Notes: generated from the letters alone by a model not told the origin. A stretch of DNA of 64,000 nt from Marinoscillum pacificum (GCF_024714495.1 NZ_JAMZMJ010000001.1:1-64000); one strand, 5' to 3'. Positions 1-7,968 are shown, counted from the first letter of the stretch. Program-made: numbers and translations.

Positions 1-2
1 AG

Positions 3-296
3 ACTAAAAACTGCAATGGATGTTCTTTGAGAGGCTCTTGTCACAAGAGTAAAGGCAATCGAATCGTTGAAATTAATCATAACCTCAGGAGGCATAAGCA
101 GAACGTGAGGCAAAACTTATTCTCTGAACAAGGATTGGCTCATAGATCCAAAAGACCTTGGGATGTTGAGGCTGTCTTTGCAGCAATTAAACACAATCGA
201 GGCTTCCGAAGGTTTATGCTCAAAGGCACCGATAAGGTAGAAATAGAGGCAGGGTTACTCGCTATAGCTCACAACCTGGCCAAGAAGGCTGCTTGA
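3..296 (+). CDS. IS1182-family transposase, C-terminal fragment (cut by window edge)
   Basis: The reading frame is open from the left edge and ends with TGA at 294-296, so only the last 97 residues are visible and the true start lies outside. Visible features are a cysteine cluster near the start (C-x2-C, then a further C after an arginine), followed by a basic segment and a WDVEAVFAAIKHNRGFRRF block and a LAIAHNLAK end. These are typical of the C-terminal end of IS1182-type DDE transposases. The protein would catalyse cut-and-paste movement of its own element. The element's probable right end lies about 75-115 bp downstream, so the copy seems intact at this side. Whether the rest of the gene is intact cannot be seen. 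Confidence 0.85.
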   Translation, partial: TKNCNGCSLRGSCHKSKGNRIVEINHNLRRHKQNVRQNLFSEQGLAHRSKRPWDVEAVFAAIKHNRGFRRFMLKGTDKVEIEAGLLAIAHNLAKKAA

Positions 297-369
297 TGCT
301 AAGAAGCATTTGCTCAAATCTAAAAATCTCATAATATCCTGATGAATCCAATCTTGAACCTCTCAAAAC

Positions 370-411
370 AAAAAGACCGACTCAAATACTTTTGAGACGG
401 CCTCTTTCTTT
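370..411. mobile_element. Probable right terminal inverted repeat of the IS1182-type element
   Basis: Between the transposase stop and the susD-like stop lies an imperfect palindrome. Its right arm, read inward on the minus strand, is AAAGAGGCCGTCTCAAAA, matching the GAGGC-GTCTCAAAA type of end I associate with Bacteroidota IS1182 elements. The left arm is AAAGACCGACTCAAA. The hairpin could also end transcription of either flanking gene. The exact tip and target duplication cannot be fixed without the other end of the element. Confidence 0.5.
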
Positions 412-1767
412 TTACCTCACATTTTGCTGTATTCCTGAGATTTCGATGACTTCATCTGGAATCGGCAAGGTATATCTGGAATGTAATGGAGGTAATGTGT
501 ATGTTTTATCTTCCAATTGTCGGGTAAGCGTTACTGCCCGATTGGGGTCACTACCCAGACGCCTGAGATCCATCCACCTAATGCCTCGAAAGATTAATGA
601 CTTGTGTCTTTCCTCTAAAATGACGTTCAAAGCTTGATTTACTTCTGCTGTGTGATAAGGAATAAATTTGTTGCTTTTCCATCGTTTGGCTAAAAGCTGG
701 TTTAAACTATTAATTGCTTCAGATGGTTGGTTTAACCTTGCCAAACATTCGGCCTTAATGAGAATGACTTCATCTACGGCAATGCCACTGAACTGCCTTG
801 TGGATGCATCATAGGTGCCTTTAAAGTTGATTCGGTTTTCTTCGTTTCTAAAATACATTACCCTTCGGAGGTCATCTGTCTGATAACTCTGGAATAGTGT
901 ACTGTCCACTTGCCCCGCAGACAACAAAGCATAAGTAGGTGCCATGGTAGACTGATAGATCACTTCTGAATTCATACGCTCGAAGGGATAGTTAGCTGTA
1001 CTGTCTAGTGTATTGTAATCTATTAGTTCGTTCTTGATCTTTAAACACTCCTCTGCTTCATTCAAAGCTAATTGGTAATTGGACATCTGGAGGTGTGTCT
1101 TTGCTAATAGCGCATGAGCAGCGGCCTTACCTGGTCTGGTAGCAATATCTGGTGATTCAGGAAGCAGAGGTAGGGATTGCTGGAGGTCATGAAGTATCTG
1201 GTCATATGTTTGCTGGACAGTAGACCTGGTAGTGGTAATACTAATGTCTGAGTGTAATTTTAGGGGTATGCCCAAATCTGTGGCTGCAGTGTTTGCATTG
1301 TATGGTTTACAAAAGACTTGAGCCAACTGGAAGAAAGTCCAGCTTCTATAGAATAGAGCTTGTCCTTTGATTTGGTTCCATTCAGATTGTGAAGCATCGC
1401 TGGGATTAATTTTATTAAGTCCTTCCAACGCAAGGTTTGCATAAAGAATGACCTCATAAGGAAAGTTCCAACTATAGCAGGTTTCACCCTGGTATATGTC
1501 TTCTGCCCAGATATACCCGTTTCTATAGGTTGGGTTTGCAAGTGTCTGCCACTCCTGATCAGTGAGGTAGTAGTCTGTATTGCATATCACACCTAAAGCT
1601 GGAGTTGAAGAGAAATTCATAACTTCTGTATTATCCAATAGTGCTTGTAAATCCTGAAGAGTAGATGGAACAACTAATTGCTTATCATTCTTGATATCTA
1701 GCCAGTCTTCTGCACAGGAAGTCAGGATGAAGAGTAGTATGATGTATGTGATTTTTATTGATTTCAT
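412..1767 (-). CDS. SusD/RagB-family nutrient-binding outer membrane lipoprotein
   Basis: A 451-residue protein with a lipoprotein signal peptide: hydrophobic residues 6-15, then a lipobox ending in Cys18 followed by AEDWLD. The body has the alpha-helical TPR-rich pattern of the SusD family (for example GQALFYRSWTFFQLAQVF and KAAAHALLAKTHLQMSNYQLAL). It ends with the usual EERHKSLIFRGIRWMDLRRL and LPPLHSRYTLPIPDEVI segments. SusD proteins sit on the outer surface as a lid on the SusC channel and capture the ligand. It is the third gene of the unit after the TlpA-like gene and the SusC-like gene (97-bp gap). No glycoside hydrolase or other degradative enzyme is next to it, so the ligand is unknown. 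Slightly shorter than many SusD proteins, but both ends look complete. Confidence 0.93.
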   Translation of the reverse strand: MKSIKITYIILLFILTSCAEDWLDIKNDKQLVVPSTLQDLQALLDNTEVMNFSSTPALGVICNTDYYLTDQEWQTLANPTYRNGYIWAEDIYQGETCYSWNFPYEVILYANLALEGLNKINPSDASQSEWNQIKGQALFYRSWTFFQLAQVFCKPYNANTAATDLGIPLKLHSDISITTTRSTVQQTYDQILHDLQQSLPLLPESPDIATRPGKAAAHALLAKTHLQMSNYQLALNEAEECLKIKNELIDYNTLDSTANYPFERMNSEVIYQSTMAPTYALLSAGQVDSTLFQSYQTDDLRRVMYFRNEENRINFKGTYDASTRQFSGIAVDEVILIKAECLARLNQPSEAINSLNQLLAKRWKSNKFIPYHTAEVNQALNVILEERHKSLIFRGIRWMDLRRLGSDPNRAVTLTRQLEDKTYTLPPLHSRYTLPIPDEVIEISGIQQNVR

Positions 1768-1810
1768 GTTTTATGTTTTATGTTTTAGGTTCTGGGTTTT
1801 AGGTTAGAGT

Positions 1811-1852
1811 CCCCCTCTGTCCTGCGGACATCTCCCCCGAATCGAGGGAGAA
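1811..1852. repeat. Dispersed C-rich repeat with two small hairpins
   Basis: The gap between the SusC- and SusD-like genes contains CCCCCTCTGTCC-TGC-GGACATCTCCCCCG followed by AATCGAGGGAGA. TGTCC/GGACA forms one stem and TCTCCCCCG/CGAGGGAGA (one mismatch) a second. The sequence resembles a CCCTCTGTCC..GGACATCTCCCC repeat I recall as common between genes in many Bacteroidota genomes. In this position it may reduce or stabilise transcription between the two genes. Just upstream, TTTTATG is repeated in tandem (about 1767-1790). Confidence 0.5.
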
Positions 1853-1863
1853 GACTAAGATGA

Positions 1864-4800
1864 TTAGAAGGTAGCATTTAGGCCGATGGAATATGATCTT
1901 GGTGAGCGATAAGATGCATTGGGATAATCTGGGTCAAGGCCTGATTTGCTGGCTTGCCAAAGGATACCCAAGTTTCGAGCGTAGCAAAAGACTCTAAGTT
2001 CTGAGAATGGTAGTTTGGGAGTGTTCAGTTGTGTCAAAGCATAGCTCAGGTTTATATCTTCTAATCTTATGTGATCACCTGGTTCCACGAGAATTTCAGA
2101 GGCATTATATATCAGGTCGCGATTAAAATCGACGATTTCTGGCATTGATGGTACTTGCGTGTGAGCTTCGTCTCCAGGGTTTTGCCACCTGTTGACGTAT
2201 TCCTTATGACCTGCCGCACTTTCAAAAAGGTCGTAATAATTGATGCCTGAGCGTCTGAAATAGTACCCTGACTTCCAAGAGACGTTGAAACTAATGCCGA
2301 TGTTTTTCCAAGACAGGTTGTTTCTAATAGCCCCGAAAATAGGAGCCACTGAAGGTCCATTATAGATGAGGTCTTCTAACTGGAGGTTTTGTATGTAATC
2401 ACGGTATTCTTCGGATTGCTGTCCTTCAATGATAACCTGAGGATTGCCATTGTCAGGATTTAAACCAACCCAAGGTAGGCTGTAGATTCCATCGATGGAA
2501 TTGCCATCTATAGGAATGATAGCTGTGTTGAGTGTGAGTCTGCTGATGAGACTGGAACTGGTAATGGCATCTGGATAGGCTTTGCGTATTTTATTGGAGG
2601 TGTAAGAACATAATATGTCAGTAGACCATTTCCAGTCGTTGATAGTATTGCGTGTATGAATCTGAATATCGAACCCTGATGTTCTTGTCTCTGCAAAATT
2701 GGTTTTGTATGGATCCAGAAAGCCAGTGGTAGGATCTATAGGTGTATCTGCGATCATGTCTGTACCAAACTTATCGTAGTACTCAAAACTACCTGCAACT
2801 CGTTGGTCATTGGTTTCAAAATCAACTCCAACATTGACCATGCTGACTCTTTCCCATCTTAACTGTGGGTTGCCTGGGCTTCTAAGGATAGCTTTGGGCA
2901 GATTGGTGATATTGTCTACAGTATAGGAAGCAGTAGGATAAGCCGTTAGCGATTTGTTGATGTTGCCATTGTAACCATAAGTGGTGCGAAGACGCAAGTA
3001 TGGAAGCCAGTTTACATTATAAAAGGTTTCATTACTTATGTTCCAGCTGGCACCTGCCGACCAAAGAGGTACTCCTTTTTGATTGGTTTTCACACCGAAG
3101 AGATTGGAAGCGTCCCATCGGACACTTGCAGAGAGTCCATAGGTGTCTTTGAGCATGTAGGAGGTATTGGCAAAGTATGATATGTATCGATCTAATGTTT
3201 CTCCAAAGTAGTTGGCAGGAGGGGTGATCCAAAGCGATCCAGCTGGCTTCAGTGGATAGCGCGTGGTGTAGTCCAGGTCTGTGCTGAAAATGAGTGTCTC
3301 TTCATCATAGCCATAGACTTGCAAACCCTGCTGGGTTTGTTTTATATTCCTGGCTTCAGCGCCGGCTAGTGCTGTGATTCTATGTTTGGCAATACGTTTG
3401 TTGTAGGAAATTTGTGATCTAAGGGCTTGTGCTGCTTGCTGAGAAAACTCGTTGCTCCGAATGGCACCATAAGGGAACACTCTGGATCCATCTGCCTGGG
3501 TGTACCTGTTTACTCTACTGCGAACGGCGTAGCTGTCTTTGTCTAGTATTTGTTCATCTGTACCCTGAATCTGCTGATACTGGTATTTGATTCCAACGGA
3601 CAGTTCGGGAGTAAAGCTGTAATCGGTATTGAGGTCAATTCGGTATTCTGTATTTTGACCAGAAACATCATTGAGGTGTTTTTCCTGCATGGGTCGATAG
3701 CTCCAGTCTAACAGTCCTTCCTCTGTAGCCAGTGCTGCATAAGTTAACCTGATATCATTAACCACTGAAGACCAATTTCCCTGATCATCGACAAAATGAT
3801 TGTATGGGTATTTGGTTTCTATATTGCCCCATCTTAGTCCATTGGATGTTTGCTGATTGTGATTGATGTTGATGGCAGCAGCTACGTTTAGTGCCTCAAT
3901 GGGGCGAATGCTATTATTGACATTGAGTGTGAATCGCTCTTTGTTATTGCCATCTATGGAAAGTGCATTGTGATCATATCCTCCTGCGATGAAGTAGGTG
4001 TGTTTACTGGTGCCTCCCTGAAGGCTCAGGGCGTATTGCTGATAGATGGCTGGGCGATAGAAGTATTTTTCTGCCTGATCTCTAACGTCGAACTGACTCA
4101 AATTATAGAGTTGTGCATCTAGCTCCTGATCCGATAAACTGCCATCTCGGTGACTTAGCATCAATTCTACTGCTGGAGACAGGGGATACTGGCGATAGCT
4201 GTTTGCTTTGCTGTCATAGTAGCCTCTATCGAAGAGGGTTTGTTCTACTTCGATGAAGTCTTTGGATGGGAGGAAGTCTGGGGTGTAGTGGAAGTCAGGT
4301 TGTTGCACCCAAGTGATATTACTATTCAGGCTGATTTTCATGGGTTGGTTTGTCTGACCTTTTTTGGTGGTGATCACAATGACACCATTGGCAGCTCTGG
4401 CTCCCCAGATTGAAGCTGCAGCAGCATCTTTCAGTACGGTGATGTGATCAATTGTATTGGGGTTGATGCTGTTGATGTCACCCTCGTATGGAAAATTGTC
4501 TACCACAATTAGTGGACTGTTGTCTGAATCGATACTGGAGATGCCTCGTATGCGTAGGTTTCTATAAGTGTCTCCATATGTATCACCTGCGAGTCTTTTA
4601 TCAAACTGTAAGCCACTGGTGACGTTTTCTAACCTGCTGATGATGTCTGTGCCAGTGGATCTCTGGATAAGTTCCTGGTCGATGTGCTCGAATGAGCCTG
4701 TTGCTCTATCGAGGGGTATTTCCTGGTACCCTGTAGAGTAGATTTCCACGCCACTAAGCAGCTCTATGTTTTCTTTTAGCTGAATGTGTAGTGTGGTGCG

Positions 4801-5064
4801 TCCATTACGCTCTATGGTGATGGTTTCATATCCAATGTATGAGAATGAAATGGTGGATTGATCGGGACAAGACAGGCTGTACTCACCGTTGTAGTCTGTA
4901 ATGACACCATTGGGTGTCCCCTTAATAATGACATTGACTCCCGGGAGTGGCTGACCATCTGTTTCGGATGTGACGACACCACGTAATATGGTGGTGTTGG
5001 TTTGGCCGTGTGCTGTGATGGCTAGCCAAAGTGTGCAATTGAAGAATAGTAGTAAGTGTTTCAT
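1864..5064 (-). CDS. SusC/RagA-family TonB-linked outer membrane transporter
   Basis: A 1066-residue protein with an N-terminal signal peptide (residues 1-20, ending AHGQ). It continues with a carboxypeptidase-D regulatory-like domain (about 26-105, GVVTSETDGQPLPGVNVIIKG), a plug domain (about 115-235, ending in the SusC signature VLKDAAAASIWGARAANGVI) and a long beta-barrel to the aromatic C-terminal residue F. Members import large ligands through the outer membrane using TonB energy together with a SusD lid; the SusD gene follows 96 bp downstream on the same strand. The TonB box is not obvious by eye. A TlpA-like gene precedes it by 39 bp, which suggests one transcript. The ligand is unknown. 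Confidence 0.95.
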   Translation of the reverse strand: MKHLLLFFNCTLWLAITAHGQTNTTILRGVVTSETDGQPLPGVNVIIKGTPNGVITDYNGEYSLSCPDQSTISFSYIGYETITIERNGRTTLHIQLKENIELLSGVEIYSTGYQEIPLDRATGSFEHIDQELIQRSTGTDIISRLENVTSGLQFDKRLAGDTYGDTYRNLRIRGISSIDSDNSPLIVVDNFPYEGDINSINPNTIDHITVLKDAAAASIWGARAANGVIVITTKKGQTNQPMKISLNSNITWVQQPDFHYTPDFLPSKDFIEVEQTLFDRGYYDSKANSYRQYPLSPAVELMLSHRDGSLSDQELDAQLYNLSQFDVRDQAEKYFYRPAIYQQYALSLQGGTSKHTYFIAGGYDHNALSIDGNNKERFTLNVNNSIRPIEALNVAAAININHNQQTSNGLRWGNIETKYPYNHFVDDQGNWSSVVNDIRLTYAALATEEGLLDWSYRPMQEKHLNDVSGQNTEYRIDLNTDYSFTPELSVGIKYQYQQIQGTDEQILDKDSYAVRSRVNRYTQADGSRVFPYGAIRSNEFSQQAAQALRSQISYNKRIAKHRITALAGAEARNIKQTQQGLQVYGYDEETLIFSTDLDYTTRYPLKPAGSLWITPPANYFGETLDRYISYFANTSYMLKDTYGLSASVRWDASNLFGVKTNQKGVPLWSAGASWNISNETFYNVNWLPYLRLRTTYGYNGNINKSLTAYPTASYTVDNITNLPKAILRSPGNPQLRWERVSMVNVGVDFETNDQRVAGSFEYYDKFGTDMIADTPIDPTTGFLDPYKTNFAETRTSGFDIQIHTRNTINDWKWSTDILCSYTSNKIRKAYPDAITSSSLISRLTLNTAIIPIDGNSIDGIYSLPWVGLNPDNGNPQVIIEGQQSEEYRDYIQNLQLEDLIYNGPSVAPIFGAIRNNLSWKNIGISFNVSWKSGYYFRRSGINYYDLFESAAGHKEYVNRWQNPGDEAHTQVPSMPEIVDFNRDLIYNASEILVEPGDHIRLEDINLSYALTQLNTPKLPFSELRVFCYARNLGILWQASKSGLDPDYPNASYRSPRSYSIGLNATF

Positions 5065-5103
5065 GTTTATAGTGTTTAGAATTGAGTATTTAGTGCAGGG
5101 TAG

Positions 5104-6444
5104 TTAGAATTGGGTATATGGGTCATTGGCTGTTGCTTTTTTGATCATCAACAGTTCGACATTGGTCTTTTTGATGGACCATTTGAGGCCGTAAGGTTCC
5201 AAGGCTTTATTGAGTTCATGAAGATCTGTGAGACCTGAATCGAGGGATAAATTGATATTGCCTTCATATCCTGTATTGTTGACAACTGGAAGCTTGAGGT
5301 GTCTGTGGTAGAATGCAGTGTTGGAAATAAAGAGTTTAATGGATTTATTGATGAGCTGATATTTGGCTTCTTTATCCTCAGGAACAATAGTGCTTTGATC
5401 TGCACGCCATTCTTTACCATTGCTTACTTGCTCCAGTACTAGTGCTTCTGTCAGTATCGTTTGTATTTCTCCCATAATGCCCCAATAGCTATTGAAGAAA
5501 GCATTAAGGTCAGCACGCATCTGCTGACAGTACTGGGTAGTGGAGATTTTGCTACTGTCGGGATAGACGATGTTGTAACAGAAATTGTGCTTTTGTTTCC
5601 AACTAATAGCTTGCTGATCTAAATGGAACAGGCCTGTATTCTTTTGAGAAGGCCCACAGAGGAGAAATTTGAGGGAGTCATTTAGCTGAACTCTGGAATA
5701 AGCACCTGAAGGAAAAGTAGGTAGGTTAAATGCATGTTCATACAACGCTAAGGCTGAATAATTATATAGCAGGTAGGAGTGGTCTGTTCTTTTGATACCC
5801 TGGAGTCCGTTGGGAAGTGGACCCGTAATAGCGGACTGATAGAGTGGGGTGGCGCCAGGCATTTGTAGTAATGGTTGGTATAGATCTATGTCCTCTTCGT
5901 GTTTGAGTGGAGATAATAGGGTTTGTCCGGAAAGTACCGTTTGAATGTTTGTCTCATTGGCATACTCCCAGTTGGTAATGGCAATGACCTTATGGTCTTT
6001 GATCCAAACCTGATGTGGTACGGCACGATAGGGGAATAGTCTGTTGAGTGTGGTGTCTTCTGTAATGATTGGTAATGTCCAATTGTATTTTAGTGCTTTG
6101 TCCTGTACCGGAGCTGCTTGCTGACGTGTGGCGAGTATGATGGTGAGGCTATCTGGAAACTTGCTTTGTAGTTTCTCGAGGTGAGGGATGGATTGACGAC
6201 AAGTGCCACAATGTGTGTTGATGAACTGTAGTATCATCAACTTGTTGCTAGAGGTCTTTAGGATGTCTTTGTTGGTTTGTGCGTTGATACTAATAGTAGT
6301 GCTGATGGGAGGTATTGGGTCTCCTACGGTGAGTGGATATGGCTCAGCAGTAGGGGAGTCATGCAGGGACTGGAAGGCTACTGTAGCTAGTGTAAGTATG
6401 CTGAAGGTTGAGAAGGTGATGATGATTGGTATGAGGTTTTTCAT
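5104..6444 (-). CDS. TlpA-like thioredoxin-fold protein with DUF3738-like C-terminal part
   Basis: A 446-residue exported protein. Residues about 4-24 form a hydrophobic signal or anchor segment. A thioredoxin/AhpC-TSA-like domain follows (about 38-170) with redox pair Cys79-G-T-Cys82 and the later VP motif (cis-proline) in RAVPHQVWI. The last 100 or so residues (NNTGYEGNINLSLDSGLTDL..LEPYGLKWSIKK) resemble the DUF3738 (TIGR03435) domain found fused to such proteins in Bacteroidota. The family usually handles thiol/disulfide exchange in the periplasm. It is the first gene of the unit with SusC/SusD, so it may act on an imported cargo or maintain the transporter. The substrate is not known. 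Confidence 0.8.
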   Translation of the reverse strand: MKNLIPIIITFSTFSILTLATVAFQSLHDSPTAEPYPLTVGDPIPPISTTISINAQTNKDILKTSSNKLMILQFINTHCGTCRQSIPHLEKLQSKFPDSLTIILATRQQAAPVQDKALKYNWTLPIITEDTTLNRLFPYRAVPHQVWIKDHKVIAITNWEYANETNIQTVLSGQTLLSPLKHEEDIDLYQPLLQMPGATPLYQSAITGPLPNGLQGIKRTDHSYLLYNYSALALYEHAFNLPTFPSGAYSRVQLNDSLKFLLCGPSQKNTGLFHLDQQAISWKQKHNFCYNIVYPDSSKISTTQYCQQMRADLNAFFNSYWGIMGEIQTILTEALVLEQVSNGKEWRADQSTIVPEDKEAKYQLINKSIKLFISNTAFYHRHLKLPVVNNTGYEGNINLSLDSGLTDLHELNKALEPYGLKWSIKKTNVELLMIKKATANDPYTQF

Positions 6445-6516
6445 GTGTTTGGTAGTTGTATTCTGTTTTTGTCGCTACTGCAAAAGCTTTGTGATACTAA
6501 TAGAGCAATCTTCCTT

Positions 6517-6560
6517 TCCACTTTTTCTTGACAAAAAGTGGAGCAAAAGTCAAGGCTGTG
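6517..6560 (+). repeat. Intergenic repeat, copy A, predicted H-type pseudoknot
   Basis: TCCACTTTTT (6517-6526) pairs perfectly with AAAAAGTGGA (6533-6542), leaving the loop CTTGAC (6527-6532). The loop is itself complementary to GTCAAG (6549-6554), six bases after the stem, followed by GCTGTG. This is the topology of an H-type pseudoknot. Copy B at 7082-7125 has different stem bases but the same pairing plan. The function is unknown. Similar CTTGA..CAAAAG..TCAAGGCTG repeats seem familiar from other Cytophagales genomes, but I cannot name a family. Confidence 0.6.
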
Positions 6561-6670
6561 AAATCAACTGCGGTATACCCAACTCCTCCGCTAGAAATGT
6601 TTAAACTCACTTCGTTCAAACACTAAACCTTTCTTCACCGCTTCATAGTTGGTTCTACTAATCGCATTGA

Positions 6671-6719
6671 TTTCAAGGCCGATCCTTAATTTCCTAATTT
6701 CTTAAGGCCGGTCCTTTTT
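6671..6719 (+). repeat. Paired GGCCGRTCC repeat motifs, first pair
   Basis: TTTCAAGGCCGATCCTT (6671-6687) is followed 30 bp later by CTTAAGGCCGGTCCTTTTT (6701-6719), with a weaker third relative at about 6726-6736 (TTTAAGGCAGG). The same two-motif arrangement recurs exactly 600 bp downstream at 7271-7321. The unit lies about 110 bp after pseudoknot copy A, so it seems to be the distal end of one composite repeat. Confidence 0.6.
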
Positions 6720-7081
6720 TAGTCTTTAAGGCAGGCAAAACTTTATTTCATTAAGTTCCTTTTGGGTGTGTTTCTGGTGGGGGATTTATGTCTTGATTTT
6801 TTCATATTGTTATTGTCTTATGTTATACATTGAATTGGGCGTAGTTATCCTGTGATGCTCAAAAGCATTTATTACTTCCTCCGTCTTACAGGCACCACTG
6901 TCGTTGCGCAATCTTCGAAGGAGGAGAAGTACACTCCCCGCCTTGCTTTTCCATAGAAAAGTAAAGGCATGGCTCTCCCTGTCTGCTTGTTGACCTTAAG
7001 TGAAAATGCCGCAAGTCACTAGGTCGATAGCTGATTGATGATTCAAGGATTTGGGGATGTGTTTTGAAGAGGATCGTTACT

Positions 7082-7125
7082 GTTCTTTTGCCTTGATACA
7101 AAAGAACCAAAAGATCAAGGCTGTG
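7082..7125 (+). repeat. Intergenic repeat, copy B, predicted H-type pseudoknot
   Basis: GTTCTTTTG (7082-7090) pairs perfectly with CAAAAGAAC (7099-7107). The loop CCTTGATA contains CCTTGAT, which is complementary to ATCAAGG (7114-7120), again six bases beyond the stem and followed by CTGTG. Stem 1 differs from copy A at most positions while pairing is kept, and stem 2 differs at its ends with pairing also kept. Selection on structure would produce this pattern. Confidence 0.6.
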
Positions 7126-7270
7126 CACAAAAGGCTAAAAATTGGGCAGGCCAACTGAAAATCTATAAATTCCCTACGGTCAGACAGTATAGCTTTTTTA
7201 ACCGTTGTCCCTTCAATTTTCTGACACCTTTTGAGCAAGGCCAGGCCTATCTACTTGTTTACTCAATTGA

Positions 7271-7321
7271 TTTCAAGGCCGGTCCTCTTTTTCAAAATAC
7301 CTTCAAGGGTGATCCTTTTTT
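7271..7321 (+). repeat. Paired GGCCGGTCC repeat motifs, second pair
   Basis: TTTCAAGGCCGGTCCTC (7271-7287) and CTTCAAGGGTGATCCTTTTTT (7301-7321) repeat the two-motif layout of 6671-6719 at the same 30-bp spacing. The preceding bases ATTGA are also shared. The second motif of each pair runs into a T tract, so it could act as a weak terminator on the plus strand. Confidence 0.55.
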
Positions 7322-7382
7322 AATATCAGACTGGGTTTTTGGGTTTGAGGGGGAAGAGGATTTCCTTGGAAGTGAGTACTGA

Positions 7383-7545
7383 GTACATTGTAAAGGGTAC
7401 ATCGTACAGGGTAGTCAATAATCGATCAGTCAGTCCATAGTCCACAGCTGATTGGTGATCAGTAACCGGTGTGTCAGTAATCGGTACGCCGGTAGATCGG
7501 TAATCGGTTGGCCAGTGATCGGTGTGTCTGTGACCGGAGATTAGT
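7383..7545. repeat. Short tandem and degenerate repeat tract
   Basis: A 14-bp unit occurs twice in tandem: GTACATTGTAAAGG (7383-7396) and GTACATCGTACAGG (7397-7410). From about 7420 to 7545 a degenerate 17-20 bp unit follows, with core AGTRAYCGGT (for example CAGTAACCGGT, CAGTAATCGGT, GGTAATCGGT, CAGTGATCGGT, TGTGACCGG), in about five or six copies. A minus-strand open frame across this tract encodes a repeated TDH/TDY-rich string and is regarded as an artefact of the repeat. Confidence 0.55.
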
Positions 7546-7717
7546 GACAGGATTTCTCTTCCGAAATTAAGGAATGAATTAATTGCACCATGCATGAAGT
7601 GGCCTTCCTGAAGTAGGACGCTGAAGCTGAGATCTGGTCTAAGCTGTGTGAGTGGACGATATGTAGGCACTTTCCAATGCATTGTGATCTATATGGAAAG
7701 TCTCCGAAGGATAAGAA

Positions 7718-7880
7718 AAGAACACGCCTTAAAAAAGGATGGCGTGGAACTCAACTTATCGTTCTAGAGGTACTGGTATACCAGGACACGAATAAGTGAG
7801 CCCACGCCAATTTTATCGGCGTGAGCTATTACACCTATTTCATCCCGAGTCCTTTTAAATTACCAGTTTTCTAGAACGAG
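7718..7880. ncRNA. Strongly self-complementary segment, possible structured RNA or element end
   Basis: Several perfect complements are nested here. CACGCC (7723-7728) can pair with GGCGTG (7741-7746). GGCGTGG-AA-CTCAACTTAT (7741-7759) can instead pair with ATAAGTGAG-C-CCACGCC (7792-7808). CACGCC (7803-7808) can pair with GGCGTG (7818-7823). CGTTCTAG (7760-7767) plus CTGGTA (7773-7778) can pair with TACCAG (7861-7866) plus CTAGAACG (7871-7878), while CTGGTATACCAG (7773-7784) is also a palindrome by itself. Such alternative stems are typical of attenuators or structured RNAs, but they also occur at transposon ends. Strand and function are unresolved. Confidence 0.45.
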
Positions 7881-7902
7881 ACTAATAGTTGCAAATGCTC
7901 AT

Positions 7903-7968
7903 AAGTCACTTAGTGACTTGAAGTATTTACAAAAGTATGTAATCAGTACTTTATTGAAAGTAATACTT
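7903..7968. promoter_or_regulatory. Cluster of AAGT..ACTT inverted repeats, candidate operators for the XRE gene
   Basis: Three inverted repeats with the same outer half-sites lie 94-160 bp before the XRE start: AAGTCACT-T-AGTGACTT (7903-7919), AAGTA-N9-TACTT (7933-7951) and AAGTA-A-TACTT (7958-7968). XRE-type regulators usually bind such dyads and control their own promoter, so autoregulation is the simplest reading. A further dyad, TTTGTACC/GGGTACA, lies at 8009-8030. No experimental support is visible. Confidence 0.45.

Noticed and set aside
6886-7128. Minus-strand open frame of 80 codons
   Set aside because: It overlaps the pseudoknot repeat copy B and has no protein-like pattern or start context.
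7326-7682. Minus-strand open frame of 118 codons
   Set aside because: It runs through the degenerate AGTRAYCGGT tract, and its product is a low-complexity TDH/TDY string with no domain. The frame is explained by the repeat.
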